Part shown: piece by piece, positions 26,631-35,515 of the stretch
How the letters are laid out: each line of letters begins with the position of its first letter
Position numbering within the stretch: the first letter of the stretch is position 1
Source of the DNA: Myxococcaceae bacterium
GTDB lineage: Bacteria > Myxococcota > UBA727 > JABDBI01
Length of the DNA stretch: 64,000 nt
Assembly: GCA_016000045.1 (NCBI GenBank)
Contig: JAECQY010000002.1
Coordinates: 1-64,000, forward strand
Direction of reading: 5' to 3'
Program-made: the position numbers and the translations under genes
The notes under the pieces: model-generated
Database searches by the model: none
What the model saw: the letters and a program-made list of their open reading frames with translations, nothing else
Told to the model about the DNA's origin: nothing

Positions 26631-27393
26631 AGCGATCTCGAAGCCAGTCTCCTAAAAAATTAAACAATAAAACCGCTGAAGCAATACAGATGCCAGGTGC
26701 AATCACCAAATGCGGAGCAACCAACAAATAAGTCACTCCTTGTTCCAAAAGAGCTCCCCAAGAAGGAGTCCCAGGAGGAACTCCCAAACCCAGGAAACTT
26801 AAGCTTGCTTCCGCTAAAATGAGGGATGAAATCCCAAAGCTTGCTTGAACCCATAGAGGCCCCCAAATGTTAGGCAAGATATGGCCAAAAAGTATGCGTT
26901 TGTGTGTGGCCCCTAAAGCAGAGGCCGCTAAGATAAATTCTCGATTTTTAATCGTCAAAACTTGTGCTCGAGCAACCCGAGCGTAGCCCACCCAACCAGT
27001 TGCACACAAAGCAAAGATCAGATTCGCAATCCCAGGTTTTAGCAAAGCTGCAATGTAGAGTGCCAGCAAAATACCTGGAAAAGCCTGCAATACATCGATC
27101 AAGCGCATCATGACTGCATCGACCTTCCCACCCCAATAACCTGCCATCAATCCGTAAAATACCCCCAGCGACAAAGACAACATTGTGCCAGTCAACGCAA
27201 CGAAGAGGGAAAGTCTGGCCCCGAAAATAAGCCATGTGAATACGGAAAAGCCGTTTTCCCCATACCCCGGTGCTAAATCCAAATCGAGATCAAGCGTTAA
27301 ACCCGAATCCCCAATCAGTTCTGGCATCCCCAAGACTGCCAGCAGCAGCAAGGTGAATCCATAAAAAATTGTTTGATCGCTCCAAGATTTCAT
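26620..27393 (-). CDS. dppC: Peptide/nickel-type ABC transporter permease, DppC type
   Basis: Second membrane subunit of a dipeptide/oligopeptide importer. The 257-residue protein has about six membrane helices, the family's EAA loop (YARVARAQVLTIKNREFILAA, ALGATHKRILFGHILPN) and GVPPGTPSWGALLEQG. The start overlaps the dppB stop by four bases (ATGA at 27390-27393); a longer frame from 27444 would lie inside dppB. The stop overlaps the uvrC start. Confidence 0.9.
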   Translation of the reverse strand: MKSWSDQTIFYGFTLLLLAVLGMPELIGDSGLTLDLDLDLAPGYGENGFSVFTWLIFGARLSLFVALTGTMLSLSLGVFYGLMAGYWGGKVDAVMMRLIDVLQAFPGILLALYIAALLKPGIANLIFALCATGWVGYARVARAQVLTIKNREFILAASALGATHKRILFGHILPNIWGPLWVQASFGISSLILAEASLSFLGLGVPPGTPSWGALLEQGVTYLLVAPHLVIAPGICIASAVLLFNFLGDWLRDRYEH

Positions 27394-28325
27394 GGCTCTC
27401 TCTCTGCGACTCGAACTCTGGGATCGATTAAAGCATAAACCCAATCTGTCAGAAGATTAAGCAGAACATAAGAAAATGCGATTAAGAGAACAGTGCCCTG
27501 CACCATCGGAACATCGAGTTGTTGGATGGACTCTAAAAGCAAAAGCCCGATTCCAGGCCAGCCAAATATTTTTTCGACAACCACTGCCCCAGCCAAAAGA
27601 GAACCAAGCTCGAGTCCAACAATCGTTACGATCGGAATCAAGGCATTGCGGAGCGCATGCTTAAAATACACCGACCATTCGCTCAAACCCTTTGCTCGAG
27701 CGGTTCGAATATAGTCTTGATGGGAAACCTCTAGAATAGAGGCTCTGGTAAACCGCATTTGAACCGCTGCCATGGTTAAACCCAAACTAAAAGCGGGCAG
27801 CAGCAATGAAGCCATTCCATCGCTCGCACCACTGATCGGGAAGATCGGCCAATAGATTGAAAAAGCCAAGAGCAACAACGGAGCCAGGAAAAACTTTGGC
27901 AAACTAAGGCCCAGCAATGCCAAAAAGCGAATAGCATAATCGGGCCAACGTTCTTTACGCCAAGCAGCCAGAATGCCCAAAAAGGGCCCCATCGTCAGCG
28001 CTATCAACATGGACGCAAACGCTAAGATCAAGGTGTAGGGTAAACGCGCTCTGATTCGGTCGAACACCGGCTCGTGGGTGCGAAAACTTTTGAGTTCATT
28101 CGTTGCCACGCGCCGTACAAACAGAATGTACTGCTCTGGAATCGACAGAGGGTGGCCTTCCAGGCTCGTTAGCCCCAAATCGTACGAAAGTTTTTGCCGA
28201 GCGGACTCGCTGGCTTGTTCCCCTAAAATCGAATCCACAGGATTGCCTGGAATCACATGCAGCAACAGCGTCACCAAAAACGTCGCACCGAATAGAACCC
28301 AGCTAATGGACAACAGTTTTGACAT
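27390..28325 (-). CDS. dppB: Peptide/nickel-type ABC transporter permease, DppB type
   Basis: First membrane subunit of the importer, 311 residues with about six helices. Family features: HVIPGNPVDSILGEQAS near the N-terminus, TRASILEVSHQDYIRTARAKGLSE (EAA loop), KHALRNALIPIVTIVGLELGSLLAGAVVVEKIFGWPGIG. Its first 23 bases overlap the end of the substrate-binding protein gene. No ATPase subunit gene (dppD/F) is present in the window, so the complex must borrow one from elsewhere. Confidence 0.9.
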   Translation of the reverse strand: MSKLLSISWVLFGATFLVTLLLHVIPGNPVDSILGEQASESARQKLSYDLGLTSLEGHPLSIPEQYILFVRRVATNELKSFRTHEPVFDRIRARLPYTLILAFASMLIALTMGPFLGILAAWRKERWPDYAIRFLALLGLSLPKFFLAPLLLLAFSIYWPIFPISGASDGMASLLLPAFSLGLTMAAVQMRFTRASILEVSHQDYIRTARAKGLSEWSVYFKHALRNALIPIVTIVGLELGSLLAGAVVVEKIFGWPGIGLLLLESIQQLDVPMVQGTVLLIAFSYVLLNLLTDWVYALIDPRVRVAEREP

Positions 28326-29778
28326 AAGCCCTCGTCAGTGGAAGGAAGGAACCGGTTCGCAAAGGAGTAAAATTCTTGAGACGCTGACTCAAGACCACAA
28401 TCTGATCTTCGAACCACAGAGGCACATAAGGCAAGGTTTGGATTAAACGACTTTCAATGTGAGCATAGAGTTCTGCTCTGCGATTCTTGTCAAAAGTTTG
28501 AGAAGCTTCCTCAATCCAAGAATCTACTTGAGCATCTCGGTAAGCTCCGCGATTGCCTCCACTTTTTCCCTCTGCAGGTATCTTGGATGAGTGAAATACC
28601 CAGTCGTACAAGTTGGGCTCCACAACCGGGGTCCAAATGGCACTGTAGAGATCAAAATTTCCCTGCTTGATATTTTGAAAGAGCGTTCCCCACTCCTGAA
28701 TCCGGAGATCGAGCTCAATTCCAACTTCTTTTAACTGCTGCCGATAAATCAAAGCAATGCTTTGCCGAAACCGATCGGTCCCCACTAAGTAGCGCAAGCG
28801 AATCGGCAAATCATACCCAGATTCCTTGAGAATTTGCCGAGCGTGTTTTGGATCGTACTTGGGCACCACCAAACCTGGTGTCTTGGCCCAATGATCCTCC
28901 GGAATCAAACCTGTCGCTCGCTTCGCGTAGCTTTGAAACTTAACTTGGAGGATTTTATCGATATCCAATGCTTCCGCAATGGCTTGTCGAACCCGAATGT
29001 CCGCAAGCACGGGGTGGCGCAAGTTGATGGCTAAATAAGCATAGTCTAAACCTGGCGTTTTAATCACCTCAATTCGATTTGAATACGAAGCCAAAGCTGG
29101 CAACTGAAAAGGTTTGACATTGCCTAAAGCCAGATCTGCTTTGCCTTTGATGAGCTCCAGAAGGCGTGCGTTGGGGTCACGCACCACACGAAAATCTAAG
29201 CGCTGAATCGCAGGCTCTCCTTGCCACCAATCCGAAAAAGATTCCATTTTCCAGGTTTCGGTTGCAGAATTAGCTTCCAACAAACGATAGGGCCCGGAAC
29301 CCGAACCGGTTATAGCAGACACAATTCCCAGACCGCACAAATCCACTAAGAACGGAGCATACGGTCTCTCCAGAACAAATTCGACCGTATCTGCGGAGAG
29401 TGGCAAAATATCCTTGATCGGAGCTTTGATCTCAGTTTGAGCCAGATTTCGAAATACAGAGACAATGTCTTCGGCTGTTAACGAACGATGATCGTGAAAC
29501 TTTAAGCCCGGCTTCAGTTTGATACGATACCGAGTAGGGCTTAACTGCTTGACGGATTCTGCTAAATACGGGACCGGCTCAAGCTCGTCGTTCATTTCAA
29601 AGAGCGGCGCATAAAGAAGCTTGCTCATCTGCTGCGCCACTTGCGTATTTGCGTATCGAGGGTCAAGGCTTTCTGGAGCTGTCGCAACGATTATTTGAAG
29701 AGGCTTTTCATCTTGATCAGCTAAGCGAGAACAAGAAAGCAGGATATAAAAAGCCAGAATACAGGCAATCGAGCGCAT
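28303..29778 (-). CDS. Peptide ABC transporter substrate-binding lipoprotein (family 5)
   Basis: A 491-residue extracytoplasmic solute-binding protein of the DppA/OppA family. The signal peptide ends in FYILLSC, a lipobox, so it is anchored by lipidated Cys16. Domain features: LDPRYANTQVAQQMSKLLY, VAESVKQLSPTRYRIKLKPGLKFHD, ADIRVRQAIAEALDID and ARQILKESGYD. Five bases separate it from the gmk stop. It heads the dpp-type cluster that continues into dppB, dppC and uvrC. Ligand is not deducible. Confidence 0.88.
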   Translation of the reverse strand: MRSIACILAFYILLSCSRLADQDEKPLQIIVATAPESLDPRYANTQVAQQMSKLLYAPLFEMNDELEPVPYLAESVKQLSPTRYRIKLKPGLKFHDHRSLTAEDIVSVFRNLAQTEIKAPIKDILPLSADTVEFVLERPYAPFLVDLCGLGIVSAITGSGSGPYRLLEANSATETWKMESFSDWWQGEPAIQRLDFRVVRDPNARLLELIKGKADLALGNVKPFQLPALASYSNRIEVIKTPGLDYAYLAINLRHPVLADIRVRQAIAEALDIDKILQVKFQSYAKRATGLIPEDHWAKTPGLVVPKYDPKHARQILKESGYDLPIRLRYLVGTDRFRQSIALIYRQQLKEVGIELDLRIQEWGTLFQNIKQGNFDLYSAIWTPVVEPNLYDWVFHSSKIPAEGKSGGNRGAYRDAQVDSWIEEASQTFDKNRRAELYAHIESRLIQTLPYVPLWFEDQIVVLSQRLKNFTPLRTGSFLPLTRAYVKTVVH

Positions 29779-29783
29779 AGGTC

Positions 29784-30437
29784 CTAAAAACAGGAATTCA
29801 GGGAAGGATTTGATGGCTCGCCCAGCAACTTAAACCGGATGCGATCACGATCAAAACCTTGCAAGCGATGAGTCCGAACAATGGAAGTTAAGTCAAACAA
29901 AGCACGATCCAATTTTTCATTGTTAATCACGTAGTCGTAGGATGTCAGGCCAACTCGAATCTCTTGCCGAGCAGCTTCTAGGCGTTTTTGGATCTTTTCA
30001 TTGGATTCAGTCCCTCGCCCCCGGAGGCGCTTTTCAAGTTCATCGATCGAAGGAGGCAGAATAAAAATCAAAATCGAGTTGGGAAAACATTGCTTGATCT
30101 GCAAACCTCCCTGGACATCAATGTCAAAGATGACATCTACTTTTGCATCCAGCTTCGCCTGAGTCCATTCCGCAGAAGATCCATAGCGGTACCCGTACAC
30201 GGAAGCCCACTCCATGAAAGCACGGCGCTGGATCATGGCATCGAACTCAGCATCTTGCACAAAATGATAATCCACCTTGTCGACTTCGTGCCCACGCATC
30301 GGTCGCGTGGTATGACTGACACTGATTTCCAAGTTAGACATACTGTCTATTAAAAGATGGGCTAAGGTAGTTTTGCCTGTACCGCTTGGGGCGCTCAGGA
30401 CAACCGGAAATGCATTGCGTGCCATGTTCTGGCCCAT
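29784..30437 (-). CDS. gmk: Guanylate kinase
   Basis: GMP to GDP. The 217-residue protein shows the P-loop SAPSGTGKTTLAHLL, SVSHTTRPMRGHEVDKVDYHFV, the GMP-binding EWASVYGYRYGS, and DIDVQGGLQIK. Start choice is uncertain: ATGs at 30437 and 30425 and a TTG at 30464 are all possible without a clear ribosome-binding site; the family normally has only a few residues before the P-loop strand. A perfect 12-bp hairpin lies between it and the upstream ABC exporter. Confidence 0.93.
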   Translation of the reverse strand: MGQNMARNAFPVVLSAPSGTGKTTLAHLLIDSMSNLEISVSHTTRPMRGHEVDKVDYHFVQDAEFDAMIQRRAFMEWASVYGYRYGSSAEWTQAKLDAKVDVIFDIDVQGGLQIKQCFPNSILIFILPPSIDELEKRLRGRGTESNEKIQKRLEAARQEIRVGLTSYDYVINNEKLDRALFDLTSIVRTHRLQGFDRDRIRFKLLGEPSNPSLNSCF

Positions 30438-30475
30438 ATTAAGGGAGTATTTCTGAGGAAGCAATCCACTCTTGG

Positions 30476-30501
30476 ATCACCTCAGGCAAGCCTGAGGTGA
30501 T
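30476..30501. promoter_or_regulatory. Perfect 12-bp inverted repeat between ABC exporter and gmk
   Basis: ATCACCTCAGGC and GCCTGAGGTGAT flank a two-base AA centre, giving a near-uninterrupted palindrome in the 81-base gap. There is no T-run on either strand, so it is not a standard Rho-independent terminator. It could be a Rho-type or processing hairpin, or an operator. Confidence 0.55.
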
Positions 30502-30518
30502 TCTCAAGGAAGCCGAAC

Positions 30519-32279
30519 TTAAGAAAGTAGCATGCCGGTTTGAATCTTCCATAGCTTTTGATACAGCCCCTGCTCTTCGATCAATTGTTCATGGCTCCCG
30601 GTTTGAATGAGCTGCCCCGCTTCAAGCACTAAAATTCGATGAGAATGACGAATCGTTGAAAGGCGATGCGCCACTAAAATAGTGGTTCGTCCTTTAGAAA
30701 CTTGTTGAATGGAACGTTGAATCGCCGCCTCTGTTTCGTTATCAATCGCCGAAGTGGCTTCGTCAAAAATAAACACAGGCGGGTCTTTCAAGATTGCACG
30801 CGCAATGGATATACGCTGACGTTGCCCACCGGATAATTTTTGCCCGCGTTCGCCAATGATCGTGTCATAGCCTTGGGGTAATTGATCGATGAAATGATGC
30901 GCCTCCGCCATCTCTGCGGCTTGTCGAATCTCTTGATCACTCGCACCGAAAGAGCCATACGCGATATTTTCGCGAATGGATCCGTGAAAAAGAAAGACAT
31001 CTTGGCTAACAAAACCAATGGATCGACGGAGAGTTTCCAGGGAAAGGGTTTTGATAGATTCTTGTCCCCAGATAATTGATCCGGAAGTTGGCTCGTAGAA
31101 GCGAAGCAAGAGCTTAATCATACTGGACTTTCCAGAGCCGGTTGGTCCTACTAGAGCCACCGTTTCGCCAGCTGAGATTTGCAAAGATAGATTTTTTAGA
31201 CCATGGACTCCATTGGGATATTGCAGGGATATCTCTTGAAAGCCAATCGCAATCGGAGCATGAACCACTGCGGCAACGAGCCCACTGTCTTTGGGGATCG
31301 GAGTTTCTAACAGATCCAAAGCACGCTTTGCAGACGCCATCCCGCGTTGAAAGAGATCGGTCGTCTCGGCAAGATCCGTAAAGGGCCACAACAGACGCTG
31401 AGTTAAAAAAACCAATACACTGTAAGCTCCGATCGATAACTGGCCGCTCAGTGCCAAATGCCCACCGAATACAATTGTGGCGATAAATCCGATCACAATT
31501 GCCATGCGAACCATCGGAATATAAGCTGAGCTCCAGACAATCGCGGACCGATTCGCCTCGGCATACGCCTCGCTATCGGCTTCTAAACGGCCCAGCTCAT
31601 ACTCTTCGGCCGCGTAGCTCTTGACAACCGCGACGCCCGATAAAGTATTATGCAAACGCTCCGAAAGAGCGCCTGCTCGCTCCCTTACATTCAGGTAGCA
31701 AGGCCCCAAATGCCTTTGAAAATAGTAGGCACCCGCAAGAATCAAAGGAATCGGCATTAAGGCCATTGCCGCGACGCCAGGAGCCAAAAAAAAGAAAATA
31801 ACAGCCACAAAAACCGTGCTCACGGCCGTTTGAATGATCGAATTTGCGCCTCCATCGAGGAATCGCTCCAACTGATTGACGTCATCGTTCATGATCGAAA
31901 GCAGCGAACCGGTATTTTTCTCTTCAAAATAACTCATGGGTAACTTCTGCGCATGAGCAAAAACATCTCGTCGGAGCGAGTGCTGAATAACTTGAGCCAG
32001 GTTTCGCCATTCAATGGATTTTAAGTAATCAAATAAGGACTCAAAACCCCAAATCAAAAGCGTGACTCCTCCTAGAATCAGCAACTGATGCTGCAGATTC
32101 AAGATACCCATGGAACCCAAAAACGATTGATCGCGTTTAACAACGACATCAACGGCCACACCAATCAGGATTTCCGGCAGAATATCGAAAAACTTGTTCG
32201 CAACCGAATAGAGGATAGCCCGAACAATCCGCGCTCGTTCGAAGGCTGTGTATTGAAAAAAGCGTCTGAAAACCGTCAT
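30519..32279 (-). CDS. ABC exporter, MsbA-like fused permease/ATPase
   Basis: A 586-residue half-transporter that acts as a homodimer in the inner membrane. Residues 1-310 hold six membrane helices with the coupling-helix motif MSYFEEKNTGSLLSIMNDDVNQLE; residues 335-580 are the ATPase: Walker A GPTGSGKSSM, Q loop VSQDVFLFHGSIRENIAYG, signature LSGGQRQRIS, Walker B VFIFDEATSAID, and H loop VAHRLSTI. The substrate (lipid, lipid A or drug) cannot be told. It starts the long minus-strand run through gmk and dpp to uvrC. Confidence 0.88.
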   Translation of the reverse strand: MTVFRRFFQYTAFERARIVRAILYSVANKFFDILPEILIGVAVDVVVKRDQSFLGSMGILNLQHQLLILGGVTLLIWGFESLFDYLKSIEWRNLAQVIQHSLRRDVFAHAQKLPMSYFEEKNTGSLLSIMNDDVNQLERFLDGGANSIIQTAVSTVFVAVIFFFLAPGVAAMALMPIPLILAGAYYFQRHLGPCYLNVRERAGALSERLHNTLSGVAVVKSYAAEEYELGRLEADSEAYAEANRSAIVWSSAYIPMVRMAIVIGFIATIVFGGHLALSGQLSIGAYSVLVFLTQRLLWPFTDLAETTDLFQRGMASAKRALDLLETPIPKDSGLVAAVVHAPIAIGFQEISLQYPNGVHGLKNLSLQISAGETVALVGPTGSGKSSMIKLLLRFYEPTSGSIIWGQESIKTLSLETLRRSIGFVSQDVFLFHGSIRENIAYGSFGASDQEIRQAAEMAEAHHFIDQLPQGYDTIIGERGQKLSGGQRQRISIARAILKDPPVFIFDEATSAIDNETEAAIQRSIQQVSKGRTTILVAHRLSTIRHSHRILVLEAGQLIQTGSHEQLIEEQGLYQKLWKIQTGMLLS

Positions 32280-32348
32280 GTTCGGACTTTATTGGAGCCC
32301 GTGTTGCTTCACAACCCTAAATGCACATCCGATCAAAACTTGATGTAC

Positions 32349-32786
32349 CTACCGTCGTTCTATGAGCTGCAGCAATCCACGAATGGCAAGTTCGTAACCA
32401 GCTGTTCCGAACCCGGATATTTGCCCCACACAAACTGGGGCAATTAAGGAAATATGCCGAAAGGATTCCCGTGCGTACAGCTGTGTCACATGCACCTCAA
32501 CCGCAGGGACTCCGATTCCTTCAATAGCATCTCGGATGGCGTAAGAAGTGTGCGTATAAGCCCCTGGATTGATCACGATTCCATCCATGCTCTTGCAGTC
32601 ATGAATTGCGTCGATCAAAGCTCCTTCGTGGTTACTTTGAAAAAAGAGAAATTCGGCTTGATGGCTAAACTTTTCCGTCAGCGCGCGATGGATCTCCTGA
32701 AGCGATTGAGACCCATAAAGTTCCGGTTGACGAGTCCCTAAAAGGTTCAAATTGGGGCCCTGGATCACCCTTATTTTTTTTTTCAT
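32349..32786 (-). CDS. aroQ: 3-dehydroquinate dehydratase, type II
   Basis: Third step of the shikimate pathway. The 145-residue protein is a textbook AroQ: VIQGPNLNLLGTRQPELYG, QSNHEGALIDAIH, GIVINPGAYTHTSYAIRDAI, and PAVEVHVTQLYARESFRH (catalytic His region and flexible loop Tyr/Arg). Lies between the kinase-like gene and the ABC exporter, all on the minus strand; it ends 69 bases before the exporter start. Confidence 0.96.
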   Translation of the reverse strand: MKKKIRVIQGPNLNLLGTRQPELYGSQSLQEIHRALTEKFSHQAEFLFFQSNHEGALIDAIHDCKSMDGIVINPGAYTHTSYAIRDAIEGIGVPAVEVHVTQLYARESFRHISLIAPVCVGQISGFGTAGYELAIRGLLQLIERR

Positions 32787-32834
32787 GACAGCAAGAATCT
32801 AGCACATCTATTTGCTTTTCACTGCATTTCGCCC

Positions 32835-34430
32835 TCATGCCTTTTTGGGAGCTTGCACATCAGGACTATAAGCAGCAAGAACCGCCAACAGTTTGCCAAA
32901 AGCTGGAAACTCTTGATGAAGTTCTTCCATCGCTTCTTGTTGCATCTTCGGATTCTCTCGATCATTCAAGCGGTCCTCCAGATCGGAGTGCTCCAACAAA
33001 AAAGAGTCTGTTTGCGAGTTCGCCGCTACAACATCTCGAATCGCGTCTCGAATGGTTGCGAGCTCTGGGGCACATTGAACGAACTTTGGATCGCTCATCA
33101 CAACCCTATCTGGAACATTCCAAGCAAACCCAAACAGCATCTCCAAGCTTGTGCGTGCGAATCCGTACGCATCTGAAAACGGAGTAACAATGCCCTCTCG
33201 GGACAAAGCGTCCCAGTACGGATAGTCGGACCTTATCTCGCTTTGACCGAAACTGTTCGTTAAATCATAATCATTCGTATACCCGCGTTTGTCATGACTC
33301 ACTAAAATATTGGGGGGTTTGATGTCGCGATGTACGATGCCCTTTTCATGAAATCGCTGAATTGTTCGAGCGGCATCCCCAATCACAGCGAGCTTTTCCG
33401 AAAGAGATCCCTGAAAAGTTTTTAGCTCACCGACGTATTCCGCTTCGCGCGCTTCGAGTTTATTTCTATTAACTCGGCTGGTCTTTGACAGGATGCCTGC
33501 AATTCGAATGGAAGGATCGCTCATATCTGAACTCAAAGCCGCTTTCACAATATCTGCACCTTGAATAATCACCCGATTTGCTTCCGGAGTATTTGCTTTC
33601 ACCAAAACAGTACGATGGATGGATTTTTCGTGTTTCTCGCTGTTTAAATCGATATTTAAAGTTCGGGACTGAAAAACCGTCTTATAGGTCCCACTTCCCA
33701 GCTTCTTACCCACAAGCTCGACTTCAATCCCAGCCTCTGTTTTTTGAACCCACATATCAAATGGCAATTCGAGAGAAACAGCTTCCTGTTTCCGAACATC
33801 CGCCGGCATGGCTTTTCCCGCCTTGAAGGCAGCTTCCGAAGCAAAAGCATACGACTTGCCTAAGAGAAGCTTCGTTCCTGGCGTATTCAGTGCTCCAGAG
33901 TGGTCTAGATTCAATATCTCACGGGCAATCATTCGACTTATCGATGTTAAATCAGAAATATCCCGCTTAAAATCACCTAAATTGCTTTCCAAAAATTTCT
34001 GAATTTCGGATGGCATGACGGTTTTCTTTCGAACCATTCTGCCTAATGCGTTTGCTTCAAGCAACTGCTTCGCTCTTGCTTCGCGAGATAGCTCCGCGAG
34101 AAGAACTGGACGACTGCTGGATCGTTCAGAGTTGCTTTCTCCTGGAGAACTCGTTGCAACGCTGCCTTCGCTGTTCACTCGATTGTCTTCCCCAAAAGCT
34201 GCGCGAAGTTGATCGGAATTGGCTTCGGAAGAGAAAACATGGGCAACACCGTTTGCTTTGGCCTGAGGAATCTGGATGTTCAGAATGGGTTTTGTTTCAA
34301 CAGGTGATACCATGACCCAGTCATCACACTGCAAGAAATCGGAACTGTTTTTCTTGGCATCGTTTTTAAGGTCTTCTGATTCAACGCGCGGAGGCTTCGC
34401 ATCCTTCAACCATCGGTAAAATCCAAGCAT
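32835..34430 (-). CDS. Eukaryotic-type Ser/Thr protein kinase-like protein
   Basis: A 531-residue protein with no signal peptide or membrane segment. Residues 1-235 are unrecognised and polar (Ser-rich at about 90-105). From 240 onward the kinase fold is recognisable: glycine loop KKLGSGTYKTVF (242-253), a candidate ATP-binding Lys in VLVKAN (278), HRDIKPPNIL (His367, Asp369, Asn374), but the DFG motif appears as DYD (387-389) in TNDYDLTNSFG. The catalytic Asp and Asn are kept, so activity is possible. A soluble, divergent kinase with a long non-kinase N-terminus resembles secreted effector kinases in layout; that role is inference. Confidence 0.72.
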   Translation of the reverse strand: MLGFYRWLKDAKPPRVESEDLKNDAKKNSSDFLQCDDWVMVSPVETKPILNIQIPQAKANGVAHVFSSEANSDQLRAAFGEDNRVNSEGSVATSSPGESNSERSSSRPVLLAELSREARAKQLLEANALGRMVRKKTVMPSEIQKFLESNLGDFKRDISDLTSISRMIAREILNLDHSGALNTPGTKLLLGKSYAFASEAAFKAGKAMPADVRKQEAVSLELPFDMWVQKTEAGIEVELVGKKLGSGTYKTVFQSRTLNIDLNSEKHEKSIHRTVLVKANTPEANRVIIQGADIVKAALSSDMSDPSIRIAGILSKTSRVNRNKLEAREAEYVGELKTFQGSLSEKLAVIGDAARTIQRFHEKGIVHRDIKPPNILVSHDKRGYTNDYDLTNSFGQSEIRSDYPYWDALSREGIVTPFSDAYGFARTSLEMLFGFAWNVPDRVVMSDPKFVQCAPELATIRDAIRDVVAANSQTDSFLLEHSDLEDRLNDRENPKMQQEAMEELHQEFPAFGKLLAVLAAYSPDVQAPKKA

Positions 34431-34545
34431 ATTTCTAGAATAACCGAACTCAAAATCAATATGGCATTACAAGGTATTAATTTTTACACGGTAAGTTTGA
34501 GCAAATCTGATTGTATCAAGGTTTGAACCTGATAAAGTCTGCGCC

Positions 34546-35232
34546 ATGCTGCAGCAAGAAATCGAACTCAAATACCGAATTCCGACTGAGACCGATTTCA
34601 ATCGATTGCTCCAATCTCTAGGAACCCCTCGTTGCCAAGAAGAACAAATCAATTTCTTCTTTGATACAGTCGATTTTCGATTAAAAAACAAAGGGTTATG
34701 CTTAAGACTTCGACAATCAAATGAAGTTTTTTTTCTCACTTGCAAAGCCCCTGTCCAAGGGCTTCAAAGCCCCAATCAACAGGTTTCTATGCATGATGAG
34801 TGGGAAGTTTCCATCGATCCTCCACTGGCTCAGTCTCTGTTGTCCGGATCTCCAAGTTGCTTGGAAATGATGCGTTCTACGGATCGCGATTGGAGTCCGA
34901 TTCTAGCCCAAACCCGGCTCTGCCTATTAGCTCGCCTGGAAAAGCAATTAGAGAATCGAAGCATTCAACAAATAGGTTCATTCTCAAACCTTCGGACTCA
35001 TTTTTCTTATGAATACGAAGGGCATTCGCTTGATTTCGAACTTGATCAAACTCGATTCTCAGAAAAGCAAATCGATCGAGAACTCGAAATTGAAATTCCT
35101 GCTTTGATCTCGCTTTCAGGATTTCAAGCTCATGTCGAAGAGTTTCTGCGCAGCCTCAGTATCCCCATTGAAACTTCAACAGGCAAAAGCGAGCGATTCT
35201 TTGCTTTGCTTCGCGCAGAGGCCCTTATCTGA
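34546..35232 (+). CDS. CYTH-domain protein (triphosphate tunnel metalloenzyme)
   Basis: A 228-residue CYTH protein. The N-terminal EIELKYRI is the ExExK metal-binding signature; FFFDTVDFRLKNKGLCLRLRQ and FELDQTRFSEKQIDRELEIEI supply the remaining tunnel strands with their alternating Arg, Lys and Glu. Relatives act as inorganic triphosphatase, thiamine triphosphatase or class IV adenylate cyclase; the sequence does not decide. Separate unit, followed by tRNA-Arg. Confidence 0.85.
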   Translation: MLQQEIELKYRIPTETDFNRLLQSLGTPRCQEEQINFFFDTVDFRLKNKGLCLRLRQSNEVFFLTCKAPVQGLQSPNQQVSMHDEWEVSIDPPLAQSLLSGSPSCLEMMRSTDRDWSPILAQTRLCLLARLEKQLENRSIQQIGSFSNLRTHFSYEYEGHSLDFELDQTRFSEKQIDRELEIEIPALISLSGFQAHVEEFLRSLSIPIETSTGKSERFFALLRAEALI

Positions 35233-35293
35233 GGGATTCACTTTTTCCTCCGTTGACAGAATAGACAGGTCATGAAAACAGACTCGTCTCGTT

Positions 35294-35370
35294 GCACCCG
35301 TAGCTCAGCTGGATAGAGCATCAGACTACGAATCTGGGGGTCAGAGGTTCGAATCCTTTCGGGTGCACCA
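35294..35370 (+). tRNA. tRNA-Arg (anticodon ACG)
   Basis: A 77-base cloverleaf with encoded CCA: acceptor stem GCACCCG/CGGGTGC, D arm AGCTCAGCTGGATAGAGC, anticodon loop CTACGAA, T arm AGAGGTTCGAATCCTTT. The ACG anticodon (A34 becomes inosine by TadA) reads CGU/CGC/CGA. Confidence 0.96.
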
Positions 35371-35515
35371 GTCAATGTCTCTCATCGCAACCCAAAAAAA
35401 ATAAATTGCAATCGAACAATTGTCGCTGTACTCCGTGGCCTAGTTGCAGCAATGTGCTTCACCGTTAGCTGATTTAGCATTCGAATTGAAACGAAATTTC
35501 TTTTTTGGTGGGTTT

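Noticed and set aside
35253-35290. TTGACA before tRNA-Arg as a sigma-70 promoter
   Set aside because: The -35 is perfect but no acceptable -10 hexamer occurs at 16-19 bases spacing.
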